A DNA stretch of 64,000 bases from Eurosta solidaginis (lineage: Eukaryota; Arthropoda; Insecta; Diptera; Tephritidae), in NCBI RefSeq assembly GCF_040869045.1, contig NC_090321.1:141537689-141601688 (forward strand), written 5' to 3'. This document shows, one piece after another, positions 10,362-21,604 of the stretch; positions within the stretch are counted from its first letter, which is position 1; every line of letters starts with the position of its first letter. Made by a program: the position numbers and the translations under genes. The notes under the pieces are model-generated. The model had not been told where the DNA came from and made no database searches. It saw only the letters and a program-made list of their open reading frames with translations.

Positions 10362-12034
10362 GGTGAGCTAGTTTTCTTTATACTGTCCTTGTGAATAATT
10401 TTTCCCCTCGCTGTTAGGATTGTGTCCCCACGATCTTCTTTTACTTTGTGTTTATTGTACTTTGTTGCAAGTTCATTACGCCGATCTGTTCGGCTATAAA
10501 TTGTATCACCTGGTTTATATATAATTGTTTTCCTTTTTTTATTATGGTGCCTGAGGAGTTTCTCTTGTTTATCCACAAGTATGTCCTTGATATTAGGATA
10601 TTTGTCTCGGTTGTAAAAAACCTCTTCGGGTTTATATCCTGTTGTGGAGTGTATCGTCCTATTGTATTGGCGAACTGCGTTGAATAATTCGTCACCGGGA
10701 GCAGTATTATTTTCTGCAGCTAAACTTTGGCAAAGTTCAATTAGAGTGCTATGTATCCCTTCAACTTGAGCGTTTGATGTTGAATGATGTACAGGCGTAA
10801 CTGAGTGTGTTATTTGTAGCCGGCTGTACAAGAATTTCGTTATGTTGCTCTTAAATATACTTTCGTTATCAGTCATGAGGTACTTGGCATTTGGGTAGAC
10901 TTGTGTGAGTACTTCTTCTATGTATTCGTGGCAGTTTGTCTTTGTGTCCAATTTTCGTAAGAAGCAGTATTTGGAATATCTATCTGTAGAACTAAGGTAT
11001 TGTTTGTTGTTGATATGGAAAATATCCATCTGTATATACTCTCCTACTTGTATTGGTATTGAACTTTTTCCAATAGGTTGTTTATTTGGCTGTCTTTCGT
11101 ATTTATGCTGTAGACATATTTCACAGTCTACGGCTAGTTTACGGCACATTACTTTAATATTGGGCCAGTATTGAGTCAACAATATTTCTTGCGTGTTATT
11201 TTTGTAGTTCCTATGCGCACGTTTATGTGTTTTTGTGATGATTTCTCTTTGTTCGTTTGGAGAAGTTACGTCGTTTAACTTATTTTGGGCTAGCACTAGG
11301 TTATAATTAGGGAAGGCGGAGACAATTTCTTGTTTTAGGTGAAACAGTATTTCCTCATCTATCTTTATCGCATTAGTAAATTTTGGGTTAAGTACATCTT
11401 TAAGTTTAGATAGTAAGTCCGGGGTTTCTCTATAAAATATTGTATGTCTAAACCGACCAGGAAATATTGTTTGACTGAGGATTTCATTCCTTTCATTATC
11501 TTGTAACACATTTATTTGATTTCTGAAAGCGTTAAGTGGTTGTTTAACTTTCTTCATAATTTCTACAGGAGAACTTTGTTGCGAATGGTCGGAACAATTC
11601 GTTGAAGTATTTATTTGTTGTCGCGAAAGCGCATCTGCAACGACATTCTGGTGTCCAGGTTTATATACAAGTTTGGCACCGTATTCTTCAATTAGGTTTT
11701 TCCAACGCTTTAATTTCGCATTCGGATTTTTTTCGGAAATTGAAAATATTAGCGATTGGTGGTCCGTGTAAATTGTCAAGTTTGCCACACCATACAAATA
11801 ATTTCTAAGTTTTTGCAAGGACCAAACGATTGCTAGTAGTTCTTTTTCATTGGTACTATAGTTTTGTTCTGTTTCACTTAAAGTGCGTGAAATGAATGCG
11901 ATCGGGTGACGATTTTGTGACAGAACTGCCCCGATAGCGAAATTACTAGCATCGGTTGTTAGACTAAATGGTTTAGAGAAATCAGGTTGGAAAAGTTCAA
12001 CTTGCTCTTGTAGAGCGTTTTTTATTTTTTCCAA
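10349..12034 (-). CDS. pol: errantivirus pol: RNase H and integrase
   Basis: Open frame of about 560 codons. RNase H: TTDASNFAIGAVLSQ, NEKELLAIVWSL, YTDHQSL and VVADALSRQ (residues about 25-140). Integrase zinc region HKRAHRNYKNN ... CEICLQHK (about 270-310), core D in YIQMDIFHI, D in LMTDNESIFKS, E in NAQVEGIHST, then a C-terminal region ending 13 bases inside env. All catalytic residues are visible. In the intact family this is the end of one long pol frame; here it is separated from RT by a frameshift near 12030, so although the stretch is open it cannot be translated as part of a normal polyprotein. Confidence 0.85.
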   Translation of the reverse strand: MEKIKNALQEQVELFQPDFSKPFSLTTDASNFAIGAVLSQNRHPIAFISRTLSETEQNYSTNEKELLAIVWSLQKLRNYLYGVANLTIYTDHQSLIFSISEKNPNAKLKRWKNLIEEYGAKLVYKPGHQNVVADALSRQQINTSTNCSDHSQQSSPVEIMKKVKQPLNAFRNQINVLQDNERNEILSQTIFPGRFRHTIFYRETPDLLSKLKDVLNPKFTNAIKIDEEILFHLKQEIVSAFPNYNLVLAQNKLNDVTSPNEQREIITKTHKRAHRNYKNNTQEILLTQYWPNIKVMCRKLAVDCEICLQHKYERQPNKQPIGKSSIPIQVGEYIQMDIFHINNKQYLSSTDRYSKYCFLRKLDTKTNCHEYIEEVLTQVYPNAKYLMTDNESIFKSNITKFLYSRLQITHSVTPVHHSTSNAQVEGIHSTLIELCQSLAAENNTAPGDELFNAVRQYNRTIHSTTGYKPEEVFYNRDKYPNIKDILVDKQEKLLRHHNKKRKTIIYKPGDTIYSRTDRRNELATKYNKHKVKEDRGDTILTARGKIIHKDSIKKTSSPCNE

Positions 12035-12970
12035 GGCTTCTTCGGCTGCTGTATTGGTATTTTAGCACTTTGATTTTTTGATACCATTCCTAATTCTCCT
12101 CTCAAATTAATCGTTAAAGGTTTCGTGATTTTAGCAAAATCCTTTATAAACTTCCTGTAGTAACTAGCAAGTCCTAGGCAAGATCTCAATTCTTTCAAAT
12201 TTTTTGGTTTTGGGTATTTATTTATAGTTTCGATTTTTTTTGGGTCTACCGTAATTCTATTATGTTTTATAATGTGTCCAAGGTATTCAACTGAATCCTG
12301 GAAAAAATTTGACTTTTCGTCAGAAATTTTCATGTTAGCATTATGAAGTGCGTTAATTATAATACGGATGTGTTCCATATGTTCTTCTGGTGTAGATGAA
12401 TAAATTAGTACGTCATCAATATAAACATACGCGAACTTTCCGATATATTCTCTAAGGATGTCGTCAACGCATCGTTGAAATATGGAGGGTGCATTCTTTA
12501 ACCCGAATGGCATTCTGATAAATTCATACTTTGCGCCGTTGACAGAGAATGCTGTCTTTTCTCGATCAGGTTCTTTAATTAAAATCTGGTGAAACCCTGA
12601 TTCTAAATCTATTGTGGAAAAAATCTTGGCTTTTCCGAGGTTTTGTATTGTCATGTTAATATCTGGAATTGGATATCTGTCAGTAATCGTATAAAATTTA
12701 TCTTTTGGAAGTCAACAACCAGTCTCCGTTTGGGCTTGCCTTGGTCATCGGTGCCCTTTTTTGGTACAGCCCATATAGGTGAATTATATGGGCTTTTGCT
12801 TGGTTGTATTGGTCAATTTCTTTCTTGAAAAAGTCGTGATCGGACATGGGATATGGGTATTGTTTTTTCCATATAGGGTCTTCCGATTCGGTCTTGATAG
12901 CTGCTTGTATTGTGGTTGTAAAATGCAATTTACCATTTGTATTATTATTTCTATTCATTAGCTCTTCCAC
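12022..12970 (-). pseudogene. errantivirus pol: reverse transcriptase
   Basis: 12654-12022 holds RT from the block GKAKIFSTIDLESGFHQI through RMPFGLKNAPSIFQR and the catalytic YIDD (near 12420-12430) to the thumb and connection. The N-terminal blocks lie in a different frame at 12970-12698 (the TESEDPIWKKQYPYP entry block is recognisable) and are separated by at least two frame breaks between about 12650 and 12870. A third break near 12030 cuts it from RNase H. The catalytic palm is intact but the gene is not. Confidence 0.82.
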
Positions 12971-13039
12971 CTAATCTTTAAATTTTTCGTTATTTATTGT
13001 ATAATTAATCCTTGGTTCTGCTGCCAGGATCTTCTTCTT

Positions 13040-13351
13040 CTAATACTTCAAGCTATAGTCAATTAACCTAACTTCTGCCTTCATTTGGCGTAATCCCTGT
13101 TCTCCGAGTATCATGTCAAAGTCGTTTAGTTCCCTTATTTCATAGAACGTTAAATGATGCCCGTACATCGTTATAACTTTTTTAGAATTTACAATTGAGT
13201 AACCATGTAAGGTTTTGGTTTTAAATGGTTTTAATTTAATAGATTTTCCTATATTACAATTTATATTAATGTAATTGTTAGTGGAGCCTGTGTCAATTAA
13301 TAAGGTAACGGGTGTGCCGGTTAGGCCGCATTTTGTTTGTAAGCAAGGCAA
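13040..13351 (-). CDS. errantivirus aspartic protease segment
   Basis: About 100 codons with the active-site block LLIDTGSTNNYI and the second conserved region DFDMILGEQGL. It begins 6 bases after the end of the gag frame and is shifted relative to it, which fits the frameshift expression usual between gag and pol in this group. It ends in a stop before RT, where an intact element would continue, so it is part of a broken pol. Confidence 0.78.
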   Translation of the reverse strand: MPCLQTKCGLTGTPVTLLIDTGSTNNYININCNIGKSIKLKPFKTKTLHGYSIVNSKKVITMYGHHLTFYEIRELNDFDMILGEQGLRQMKAEVRLIDYSLKY

Positions 13352-13356
13352 CCCGT

Positions 13357-14520
13357 TTATTCGCCTAAAAAAGTACTGCCTGTTTCAAATTGTTCTTCAT
13401 AATTAGGTACATCCACTGACTCTAGATCTTCTCTATTTAATTGGTTAATTCTTTGGAACTTCCTATCTGGCGGAGAGGTGGCGTTATTGTAGCTAGATGT
13501 CCTATCTCTTTTATATACATGGTTTGATTTAAAAGGATTTTGACTTACGGCATTATTGTACTTGGTTGTCTGCATGAATTTTCTGGATTGGTCCATGTCC
13601 ATTGGAGTAGGTGTGGGTTGTTGTTGTCGCTGTGGTGGTTGTTGTTGGTGTTGTTGATTAAAACTACTTGCCTGGTAGTTGTGATTCTGCATCCTTACGT
13701 TTGGCTTGTAATATCTTTCCTCTTTATGTTGTGAGTAGGTGTTTCGGTTTGTGCTGTGTTGATGCCGTCTGCTGTTACTTTCTAGTCTGGGCCGTGTCTC
13801 GAATTCCGCATTCTCGTTGTCGTGAAAAATGGTAGAAGCTATCGCATATGCCGATTCCAAATTTTCTGGGTTATGGCTGTACAATGTACCGCTTGTATAT
13901 TTGGAGTTTAACCCAAGAATAAACGTCTTTATTGCCTCCTGATTAGCGTATGCTATCATTCACTTGTGATCATTAGACATCTCAATTTTTGATAGGGCTA
14001 AATTAAGTGCCTTAGAAACATCGCTGTGGAATTCTGCAAGGGTTTTTCTACCCTGTGTGATTCGCTTCATTTCATCCAGAAGCACATATAGTGGGCGTTG
14101 GTCTGCATATGTATAATCCAATCTATTAATGATTGAATAAAAATTCAATTGGGTGTTGTGGTTCGTCAGAACATTAGCAGCGGGTCCAGTAATTTTTGTG
14201 CGCATTATTCCCAGAGCACTGTAATATTTGGGGTGGTCTTGAAAGATCCTTATAGCTTCCATGAAAGTCCACACTTGCGATCTCCATGATCGGTATTGCT
14301 CCATATCCCCGTCAAATTTTGGTAGGGATTTGAAAAGCGCAAGGTCGATATCCTTGGCGTCAGTAATATTTAGTTATACCTCTTCGTACAAAACCAATGC
14401 TTCCGGAGCGTTTCGTTGTTCTAGTGAGGCAATTTTCTCCATGAATTCCGTTTTTTGTTGCTGTATCTGGTTCGTCAGTACGGTGAACTGGGCATTTAGT
14501 TGGGCCAGTTGTTGTTCCAT
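13357..14520 (-). pseudogene. gag: errantivirus gag, two premature stops
   Basis: Reading starts at the ATG at 14520 and stays in one frame to 13357, interrupted by TAA at 14374-14376 and TGA at 13960-13962. The N-terminus is a Gln-rich helix; the middle (RSWRSQVWTFMEAIRIFQ ... NLALSKIEM) resembles errantivirus capsid; the C-terminal part is rich in Asn, Gln and Arg (13380-13800) without a CCHC knuckle, as in the 17.6/297 group. Full length would be about 387 codons. Confidence 0.8.
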
Positions 14521-14719
14521 TGTACACTTATTTATGTTTCTGTGTTCGTCGTAGGATTTTTCCGAAGTCTCCGTAAAGTATCCAGATTTTCACTTCACTT
14601 TTTTGTCTCAATTTTTCAGAGATTTTTTTTTTATTATTATTTATCCACTTTTTTCAATAAACGAGTGTTGGAAGTCTTTCTTCCCGTGGATTGATTTTTT
14701 CAATAGAAAAAAGGCTTAA

Positions 14720-14737
14720 GGTTCGGTTGAGCCCCCA
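14720..14737 (-). other. primer-binding site of the provirus
   Basis: Directly inside the 5' LTR the coding strand reads TGGGGGCTCAACCGAACC. The first nine bases equal the start of the tRNA-Pro primer site known from other retroelements; the rest matches only in part. Position and the TGG start support a PBS; the tRNA identity is tentative. Confidence 0.55.
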
Positions 14738-15103
14738 GTTATGAGTCCGTGTTGGAAGTTGAAATAAAAATATAAGCAGAAGCTTCTTTCAATCTTCGTT
14801 TATTTTCAGAACTGTCCACATTTTTGTGTTTACTTCTATTTATACTAATTCTAAATATTGTTTGTTTATTGACAAGGTTGTTATTCGAAAGATGTTTACA
14901 TATTAAGTATAATGTTATCAAAATGCTTTGTTACTTATGAGACAAACAAGATTATGTTTCTTTGTTTGTTCTTCATTATCTCTTGAAGGGAAAAAGTTAT
15001 TGTTATTGCTTACAGATATTTTAATTCGTAAACAATAATTATGTATGTGTTTGGTATGTATATATGTATATATCTATCTACTTAGGGTCTAAAGGTGTCA
15101 ACT
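14737..15103 (-). repeat. 5' LTR of the errantivirus-like provirus
   Basis: 367 bp, coding-strand edges AGTTGACACC and CTCATAACT. It pairs with 8614-8961. The TGTG target copy follows at 15104-15107. Confidence 0.9.
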
Positions 15104-16911
15104 TGTGCAGTAAATAACGTGAAAAGCTCGGCCCACATTCAAAACGACGACTGCGAGCGACAACGGTGAAAAACTGAAGCTCGACGATATTTGCCGCCAA
15201 GCACCGACGTCTGATTATAATGAAAGCGACATTTGCTCAAACAACAACAAAAAATTTAGAAAAAAGTCATGATTCAATCACAAGAGGTTTGCTCGACAGA
15301 CACATTTTTTGACAATTGCAGCCATTTTGCTCCCAAATCGAATTGACATTCGTTAACTGTGTTGTTTCTTTGCGAATTTTCGAAAAATATTAGTGGTAGA
15401 AATAGGAAGCAATCAGGTTGCATATACCTGATAAGTACTGAACTGCATAATTCTTTAGAACATTTTTTAAATTTTCTTATGAATTTATTAACTATGCCGT
15501 GATCTATTAGTGTGGGTGAACATAGGTTTTATGAAAAGTACGTTAACTTATTAATTCCATATGTTCGGAACATACGTCTCCATTTAAGAATTTGTGGAAT
15601 CGTTTTACATTTGGAATATTATGTATATACTTATTTCGAATATTCGGGCCTCTCGAGGTGGTATCAAATGAACGTATTCCGAATATCTAAATTAACGGTT
15701 TCTCCGAAACGCTTCCACTTAATACTTAACGGAAAAGAGCTTTCCGAAATTTCAGAAAAAAAAGGTGAATACGACTTGTTTAGCAGATCCGCCCAAAAGC
15801 TAAACTCTTCTATCAAAGTCAAGGTAGGAATATAAAGTTCCAAGACAATAAGCCATTTTCTTTTATTTTTGTTTTTGTCAGTTCATTGCGGCTGCTGAGT
15901 AGAGTATCACCACATGTCGGCAAAAATTTTCCAATTCAGGATTTGTCACAAAACCGCCCTATATTAGAGTTAGATTGAAGAACGCTTCATCTCAGAATGC
16001 TTTTCATTAACTCCCTCTTATGACAAAATGCATTGAACTTATGCTCTTATAGGGAGTTCTTGAAACAAATTTTGAGATAGTGCATTTTTGAGTAAAATCG
16101 TAACGTACGGCATTCTTAAAACAATTTCTGAGAGAATGACCAAACCAACAACTTTATCAATTCACGAAATATTTAGTAGAAAATGAATTATTTCCCCAAA
16201 AACTTTTGGCATTTACAAATTTATTATCACTACTAATATACTACCAAAGATACTTTTCTACTACAATTTTCACTGAAGGGGATTGAATTATTTCCTTACT
16301 TCGTAAAAGCAACCCGTCTAGATTTTTCAATTTGGGAGTGTCAAAGATCTGCCATCATTGGAGAAAAAACCTCTAGTAATTGAATCATGGAAAAAAGTAG
16401 TGCATGTGTTAAAAAAATTTATAACTAATAAATTTCAATACATATTTAAGGCTATTTGCATTTATTTTGATTTTTATTCACAAAAAAAAAGGACGCTACT
16501 ACCGTCACTTGTCAAAATAGAAATAGATCTAATCTAGCGACAGCGGCATTCATGATTGATTGCCGCTTTGTCGTGTCGTGCCCAAAAAATTCCTCCCCAT
16601 AAGAACATTGTAAAAATAACTTGACAGATGCCGCACCGTCGTTATCGTCTTGAATCTGTTTTCCCTAAAAGATTCAAATTTAATTGAAATTTCAAATTTA
16701 AAAATCAAGTAGGCATTGAAGTATTTTTTCGGGGAAATGCGCTAGCTCACTTTTTCAAAGGAGACTAAGATCTGAATATTTTCTGTTTCTGGTTAATTTG
16801 AATAGTTCGCGCCTCTAAACAATGCGCTGCGTACATTTTATGTAATCTTAAAAGTCGTTCCGAGTTAAAAACATCAAAAAATGAATTAATGTTTTTGTGA
16901 AAAATAGAAGA
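15104..16911. other. hAT-1 interior, non-coding, with repeat fragments
   Basis: Mostly AT-rich sequence between the provirus and the transposase. 15890-16150 contains words such as ATCTCAGAATGC and TTCTTGAAAC that resemble the foldback family at 41813-42186. An open frame at 15512-15835 (107 codons) matches nothing I recognise and is probably chance. The transposase promoter should lie in the last few hundred bases but I cannot point to it. Confidence 0.4.
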
Positions 16912-19670
16912 ATGAGTGCAAATATGAAAAAGTTAAGCGGCGCAGCAAACAAAAAACGTGCAGCCGAGAAAGTGCATAAAGATAAAGATTTACTGTTGAA
17001 AATCCCTAAACTTGATTGTATTTTTTGAAACTCCTCGAAAAGAAAATGACTCCGTTGTTGATCATAACCAAAAAGGTAAAAACACATAAGTCAATTGATC
17101 GACAGCTAGGTTAGCCCAGGTAGATTCTGGGCCAGAAAGCCAGATTTCGCTACCTGGGAGGCACCCTACTGTCAAAAATTGTGAGCTTAGTTTCAGTACG
17201 AAACATTTTCACTATAAAATTGTTTTTCAGATTCGATTGATGAACTGGAATTTAATGATATTGCGAAATATGTGCCACCTAATAATGAGGGTTTAAGATC
17301 AGATCATTTTGAAGGTTAGAATTTGGGAAAAAATGTGGTACCTATATAAGAGTTTTAATTATATGTTTTATACATTATAGGTCAAAGTCTCGAAAGTAGA
17401 GAAGTCACATCAAATCCTCCTACAGGTGACATATCTATTCAGGAAAATAAAGATTTAAATTCCACATAAGACCCTAGTGGACTGGATCAATTGATTTTGA
17501 GCGATGATCCCGCCAAATGGACAATTAATGATGCAATTCGTGATCATATAGCAATAGATGGATGCAAACAGAATTCTGAAGCTGATTTCAGTCTATCCAA
17601 ACGAATTTATATTGATGGAAGCGTAAGATACCTATCAAAAAATCTCTTTCATAGAAATCTTCAAATTGGAGAGACAAGTCTTCGCACTTGGCTTATTTAT
17701 TCTGCTAGCAAAGGAAGTGTGTTTTGTGTACCATGTCTTTTGTTCGATCCTGCTTCTTATTTCAACTGCAAAATGGGATTCAATGATTGGAAACATTCGA
17801 CTCAACGGGTAAAAGAGCATGAAAATTCTACAAGCCACAAAAGCAACGTATTGAAACTGAAACAAAGGAGTCATCAGGAATCAAGGATTGATAAAACGCT
17901 CGTTATTCAATTGAATGAAGAAATAGATTACTGGATGAAAGTTTTAAACCGAGTTGTTTCTGTAACGAAAGCTTTAACATCCCGTGGACTTCCATTCAGG
18001 GGCAGTGACGAAAAACTGGGATCTCCAAATAATGGGAATTATTTGATGTTTCTGGAAGTTGTTGCAGAATATAACCCGTTCTTGGCTGAACACATAAAAA
18101 AAATTGGCAACAAAGGAAGTGGCAGCACAAGTCATTTATGAAAATGATTTGTGAGGAGTTCATAAGTTTGATGGCGAAAAAAAGTGATATCTACTATTTC
18201 AGAGGAGATAAAAGCAGCAAAATATTTTTCTATCGTAGTAGATTCGACCGCTGATATATCCCACGTTGACCAGCTATCGTTCGTTCTTAGATATGTCCAG
18301 CAAAATGGTGTCCCCGTTGAACGATTTCTAAAGTTCATGGAGAACACGGGGCACAAGGCGATAGAATTAGCTGATGCTATTTTAAAAACTCTGACTGATC
18401 TCAGACTAGACATTGCTGACTGTCGCGGTCAATCATACGATAACGCGAAAAACATGTTTGGAGTTTATAATGGTCTTCAAGCTCGGATAAAAGCATCACA
18501 TCCTGCAGCAGAATACGTACCTTGCGCTGCTCATTCGCTGAAATTAGTGGGTGTACATGCAGTGGAGAATTGTCCGGAAGCAGCGGCATTTTTTTTTTTA
18601 CAATTCAAAGCTTTTACAACTTTTTTACTGCATCAGTGAAACGTTGGGAGCATCTGCAATCAGCTGCCTCAAAACCCATCACTTTGAAATCATTATCTAC
18701 AACTAGATAGTCAGCTCGATACGACGCAGTTAAAATTCTGAATGATAATTATGTCAAAATTATTGAAGTTTTGATAGCGATTGAAGAAGTATTGACAGAA
18801 AAAGCAATTTGTCGGCAAGGAGCGAAGGGCATTCGAATTCAATTGGAGAAGCTTGAAACTTAATTTCTGACTATTTTGTGGCACTTCCTGCTTGCAAGGT
18901 TCAATGCAGTGGGTCAAAAATTACAAGCTGTTGAATGCAGTATTGCCGAAATCATTGAAAATTACAAGGGACTGCCAAAGATTGTCTCTGACTGTCGGGA
19001 TGAATTTGATGAATACGAGAAACGAGCCCTCGAGTTATCAGAAGATCCAGAGTACTATTCCAGTAAAACATGAAAACGGAAACACAAATTGAGAACAGAT
19101 GAATCGGTTCGTGGAGAAGTGACACTGTGCGGAAGATAAAATTTCAGAGTAAATATCTTCAATGTTATTCTAGATAATTTGACTGTGGAATTAGAAGGCA
19201 TACGATAAAATCAACAAAAAATGTATGATTATCCTCAAGGCGAGCGAATTGTCTTCTAACGAAGAAATCAGAATGGAATCGAAGGCTCTGATATCTACGT
19301 TCTCGTCTGATTTGGAACCGACAACTGATGACGAATTCGTCCATTTTTTTGCTTATTGCAAAGAAAATAATATTAAGACGAAATCTCCACTGAATGTTAT
19401 GAAGCTTATTGGGTCCGATGATTTGAACACAATTTTTCCGAACGTTGACATCGAAAATCGCATGTTTGCTACCATGGCAGTAACTAATTGCAGCGCCGAA
19501 AAGTCTTTTTCTTGTTTGAAGAGGATAAAAAATTACCTTCGCTCCAAAATAACTGAATGACTGATCGGCTCAACAGTTTAGCACTGCTTTGTATTGAATC
19601 TGATATTCTTCTCTCTTTGAATTTTGAACATTTGATTACAGATTTTGCCTCCCAAAAAGTAAGACGCTAG
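16912..19670 (+). pseudogene. hAT-1 transposase (TTF zinc finger, ZMYM1-like), multi-exon
   Basis: Exon 1 starts at ATG 16912 (basic KKLSGAANKKRAAEK then IPKLD, the usual N-terminus of this hAT group) and runs to the donor GTAAAA at 17076, with a frame break near 17030. Exon 2 is 17231-17314, exon 3 begins at 17381; a TAA at 17467 interrupts it. 17491-18141 has the TTF/DUF4371 region with CVPCLLF and HENSTSHKS. 18184-18639 has the core (IVVDSTADISHVDQ, CRGQSYDNAKNM, PCAAHSLKLVG). 19225-19560 and, after a frame break, 19565-19670 carry the hAT dimerisation domain (CSAEKSFSCLKRIKNYLRS, then LNSLALLCIES). At least five lesions make it inactive. The protein would cut and rejoin the element ends. 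Confidence 0.85.
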
Positions 19671-19917
19671 TGTTTTTGAATAATCTTTTCCATATGTCTG
19701 TGTTATTAGTTTTCTGGCAATCTATAAGTTTCTTGAAACTAAAAATATTTTGTGATACGCTTCAATATATAAATAAAAATGAAATAAATATTATTTCTAA
19801 GAAAACTCGAACCAAATTTTTTCAATCCGTAAAATATATCAGTAATGAAATGTCACCGCACGAAGGCAAGTACGGTTTTTTTTGGAAATATTGGGGCGCG
19901 GTTTGATTTGTTTGCCC

Positions 19918-19955
19918 AGGGCGCTTCTAGAGGTAAATTCGCCCCTGCTCTCCAC
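19918..19955 (+). repeat. hAT-1 right inverted repeat and target duplication
   Basis: The right end reads GGTAAATTCGCCCCTG, then CTCTCCAC (19948-19955), the same 8 bases as on the left. The subterminal word TGCCCAGGGCGC matches the left end. Confidence 0.87.
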
Positions 19956-20125
19956 TGTAAAGTGGACAAAATTCACAATTAATGCAGTATCGTTATTAGG
20001 GTTACCATCAAATAAAGGGAATAATACTTAGTTTTAGAGTGAACTTTTACGGTTTCATAAGTCGCGCTCACAAACCAGGTTTTTCTGTAAGTATTGCACA
20101 GAAAGACCTGAGAAAAGCGATGAGT

Positions 20126-20539
20126 TTAGCATGGCGTTACAGAAAGAGTCGCTTCTGTAATTCCTTCACCACAAATAATACATATGAGTCTTATTGACTC
20201 ACTAAATCGACTTTCACATATGCTCCTGGCCTGGAGCAGTTTATAGGCCTGCCAAATTGCGAGGACTTCCGCTTGAAATACACTGCAGTATGACGGTAGT
20301 TTGAGCGACGTAGAAATTTCTAGGGAGTGCGAAAAGATACCAGCTCCCACCCCTGAGTCCATCTTAGAGCCATCAGTGTATATTAGTATGCCGCTACCCA
20401 CCCTCTTCCAATCATTCCTACTTGGAATGATAGTGGTGATGTTGCCCTCAAACTGAAGTTTGCGGGGATTATAATGCAAATCGACTATGAAAAGCATGGG
20501 CATGGATTCGTCAATTGCCTTTTTAGCTTTTGCAAACAT
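20126..20539 (-). pseudogene. non-LTR retrotransposon RNase H fragment
   Basis: The block GILIYTDGSKMDSGVGAGIFS contains the first RNase H Asp and the block YCSVFQAEVLAIWQAY the catalytic Glu, typical of the RNase H domain at the end of I/R1/Jockey-type ORF2. It becomes unrelated after LLQ (about 20215), so both ends are missing. This piece has opposite orientation to the non-LTR element that follows. The neighbouring 19956-20125 and 20540-20793 show no gene. Confidence 0.75.
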
Positions 20540-20793
20540 CTTTATATTATTTAATTTCTTTTTATTTGAAACGCATGTTTTGGCTGAGGATAGATCGAAG
20601 TTCTTTCACCTTTTTACAGAGTACCATTTGCACTGGATTGATGCAACGAAAGCACATAAGGCTGGTCGTGCTAGCGGTGGCTAGGTGTGGCTTTAAAAAC
20701 TGCATCGAATCGCGATATAATCTAAAATTTATTACAAAACATATAATATTTATTACAAATATATAATATGCACATATTTGTCTGTATGTTTAA

Positions 20794-21600
20794 GTGACGT
20801 CGTCTTCTGTTTTTTTACCGCAATATTTGAACTGTACGCGCTGGAATGCTGATTTTGAAGCTCTCCAGCATTTCCTTGACAGTTTTAGACCGAGCTCATT
20901 TTGCATTGTTGGCGATCTCAATGCCCGTATGGGGTCATCTCAAGTAGCGCAAAAATATACGATATCTACTTTTGCGAGTGTGCGTGACACACGCACATCA
21001 AAAGATTCGGTAGTAGATAATAAAGGCAGACGAATACTTAGTTTGACTGAAGTCTTGGGTGGGGTTATTTTAAACGGAAGGGTTGATGGTGATCTGAGTG
21101 GTGAATTTTCTTTTTGAGGTGGAGTTGGCCACACAGTGATCGATTATTCTCTATGTTATTTTGATTTTCTTGGTCTAATTGATGGATTTTATGTAAAATC
21201 AAAATGCTTATCCGACCATATGCCGGTTGTAATTAATTTCGACGGCCGTCCATGTAGTGCCGACTCCGAGCAACACGTACTTTCTCCCAGACTCTCATGG
21301 AAACCACATAACGCGAATACATTTTGGAGCTCATTACTAGATCCTCCAATAGCGAATATATATACTTTGAGGTACCTATTGATGAAAAAGTGTCTATAAT
21401 TACTGATAAAATTAAAACGGCGGCACACCACTGCAAAGGAAAGTGTCATTTCTCGCCGAAAAATGCATGGTTTGATAGCCAGTGCGCAAACTTGCGCAAG
21501 GAGTTAATGAACGCTTTAAATATGCTCAGAAGGAGGAATACAGATTGCGATAGGATTAAGTACCTCACTCTTCGTAAAAAATATGTTAAGCTCTGTAATT
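20794..21600 (+). pseudogene. element A endonuclease (APE type), copy 1
   Basis: FCIVGDLNARMGSS (about 20895-20940) and LSDHMPVVINF (about 21205-21240) are two conserved blocks of apurinic-like endonucleases of non-LTR elements, which nick the target for primed reverse transcription. The N-terminal part is absent (5' truncation) and a stop at 21115 plus a shift at 21390 break the frame. The linker to RT (FDSQCANLRKELMNALNMLR) runs to about 21600, where element B interrupts. Confidence 0.75.
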
Positions 21601-21604
21601 CTCT

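Larger units (their letters stand above)
8614..15103 (-). mobile_element. errantivirus-like Ty3/gypsy provirus with env
   Basis: Complete provirus on the minus strand: 5' LTR 14737-15103, PBS, gag, PR, RT, RNase H-IN, env, purine tract, 3' LTR 8614-8961. It is flanked by TGTG at 8610-8613 and 15104-15107, a 4-bp target duplication with the alternating pyrimidine-purine pattern favoured by gypsy-group errantiviruses. LTR edges read AGTTGACACC ... CTCATAACT on the coding strand. Order and frame overlaps match the insect 17.6/297/yoyo group. It carries several stops and shifts, so it is an old, inactive endogenous copy; env is the least damaged part together with RNase H-IN. Confidence 0.92.
7839..19947 (+). 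mobile_element. hAT-1 DNA transposon with nested provirus
   Basis: Left terminus CAGGAGCGGATTTACAT (7839, repeated at 8099) and right terminus, read inward on the minus strand, CAGGGGCGAATTTACC (ending at 19947) form imperfect terminal inverted repeats. Both are flanked by the same 8 bases CTCTCCAC (7831-7838 or 8091-8098, and 19948-19955), the target length of hAT elements. Subterminal CCCAGGGCGC words occur at both ends. A hAT-type transposase relic lies at 16912-19670. Without the provirus at 8614-15103 and its extra target copy, the element is about 5.4-5.6 kb. The target was the base next to the gypsy 3' LTR. Confidence 0.87.

Noticed and set aside
15512..15835. 107-codon frame inside hAT-1 as an accessory gene
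   Set aside because: Not at the expected position of a hAT exon and no motif; likely chance.
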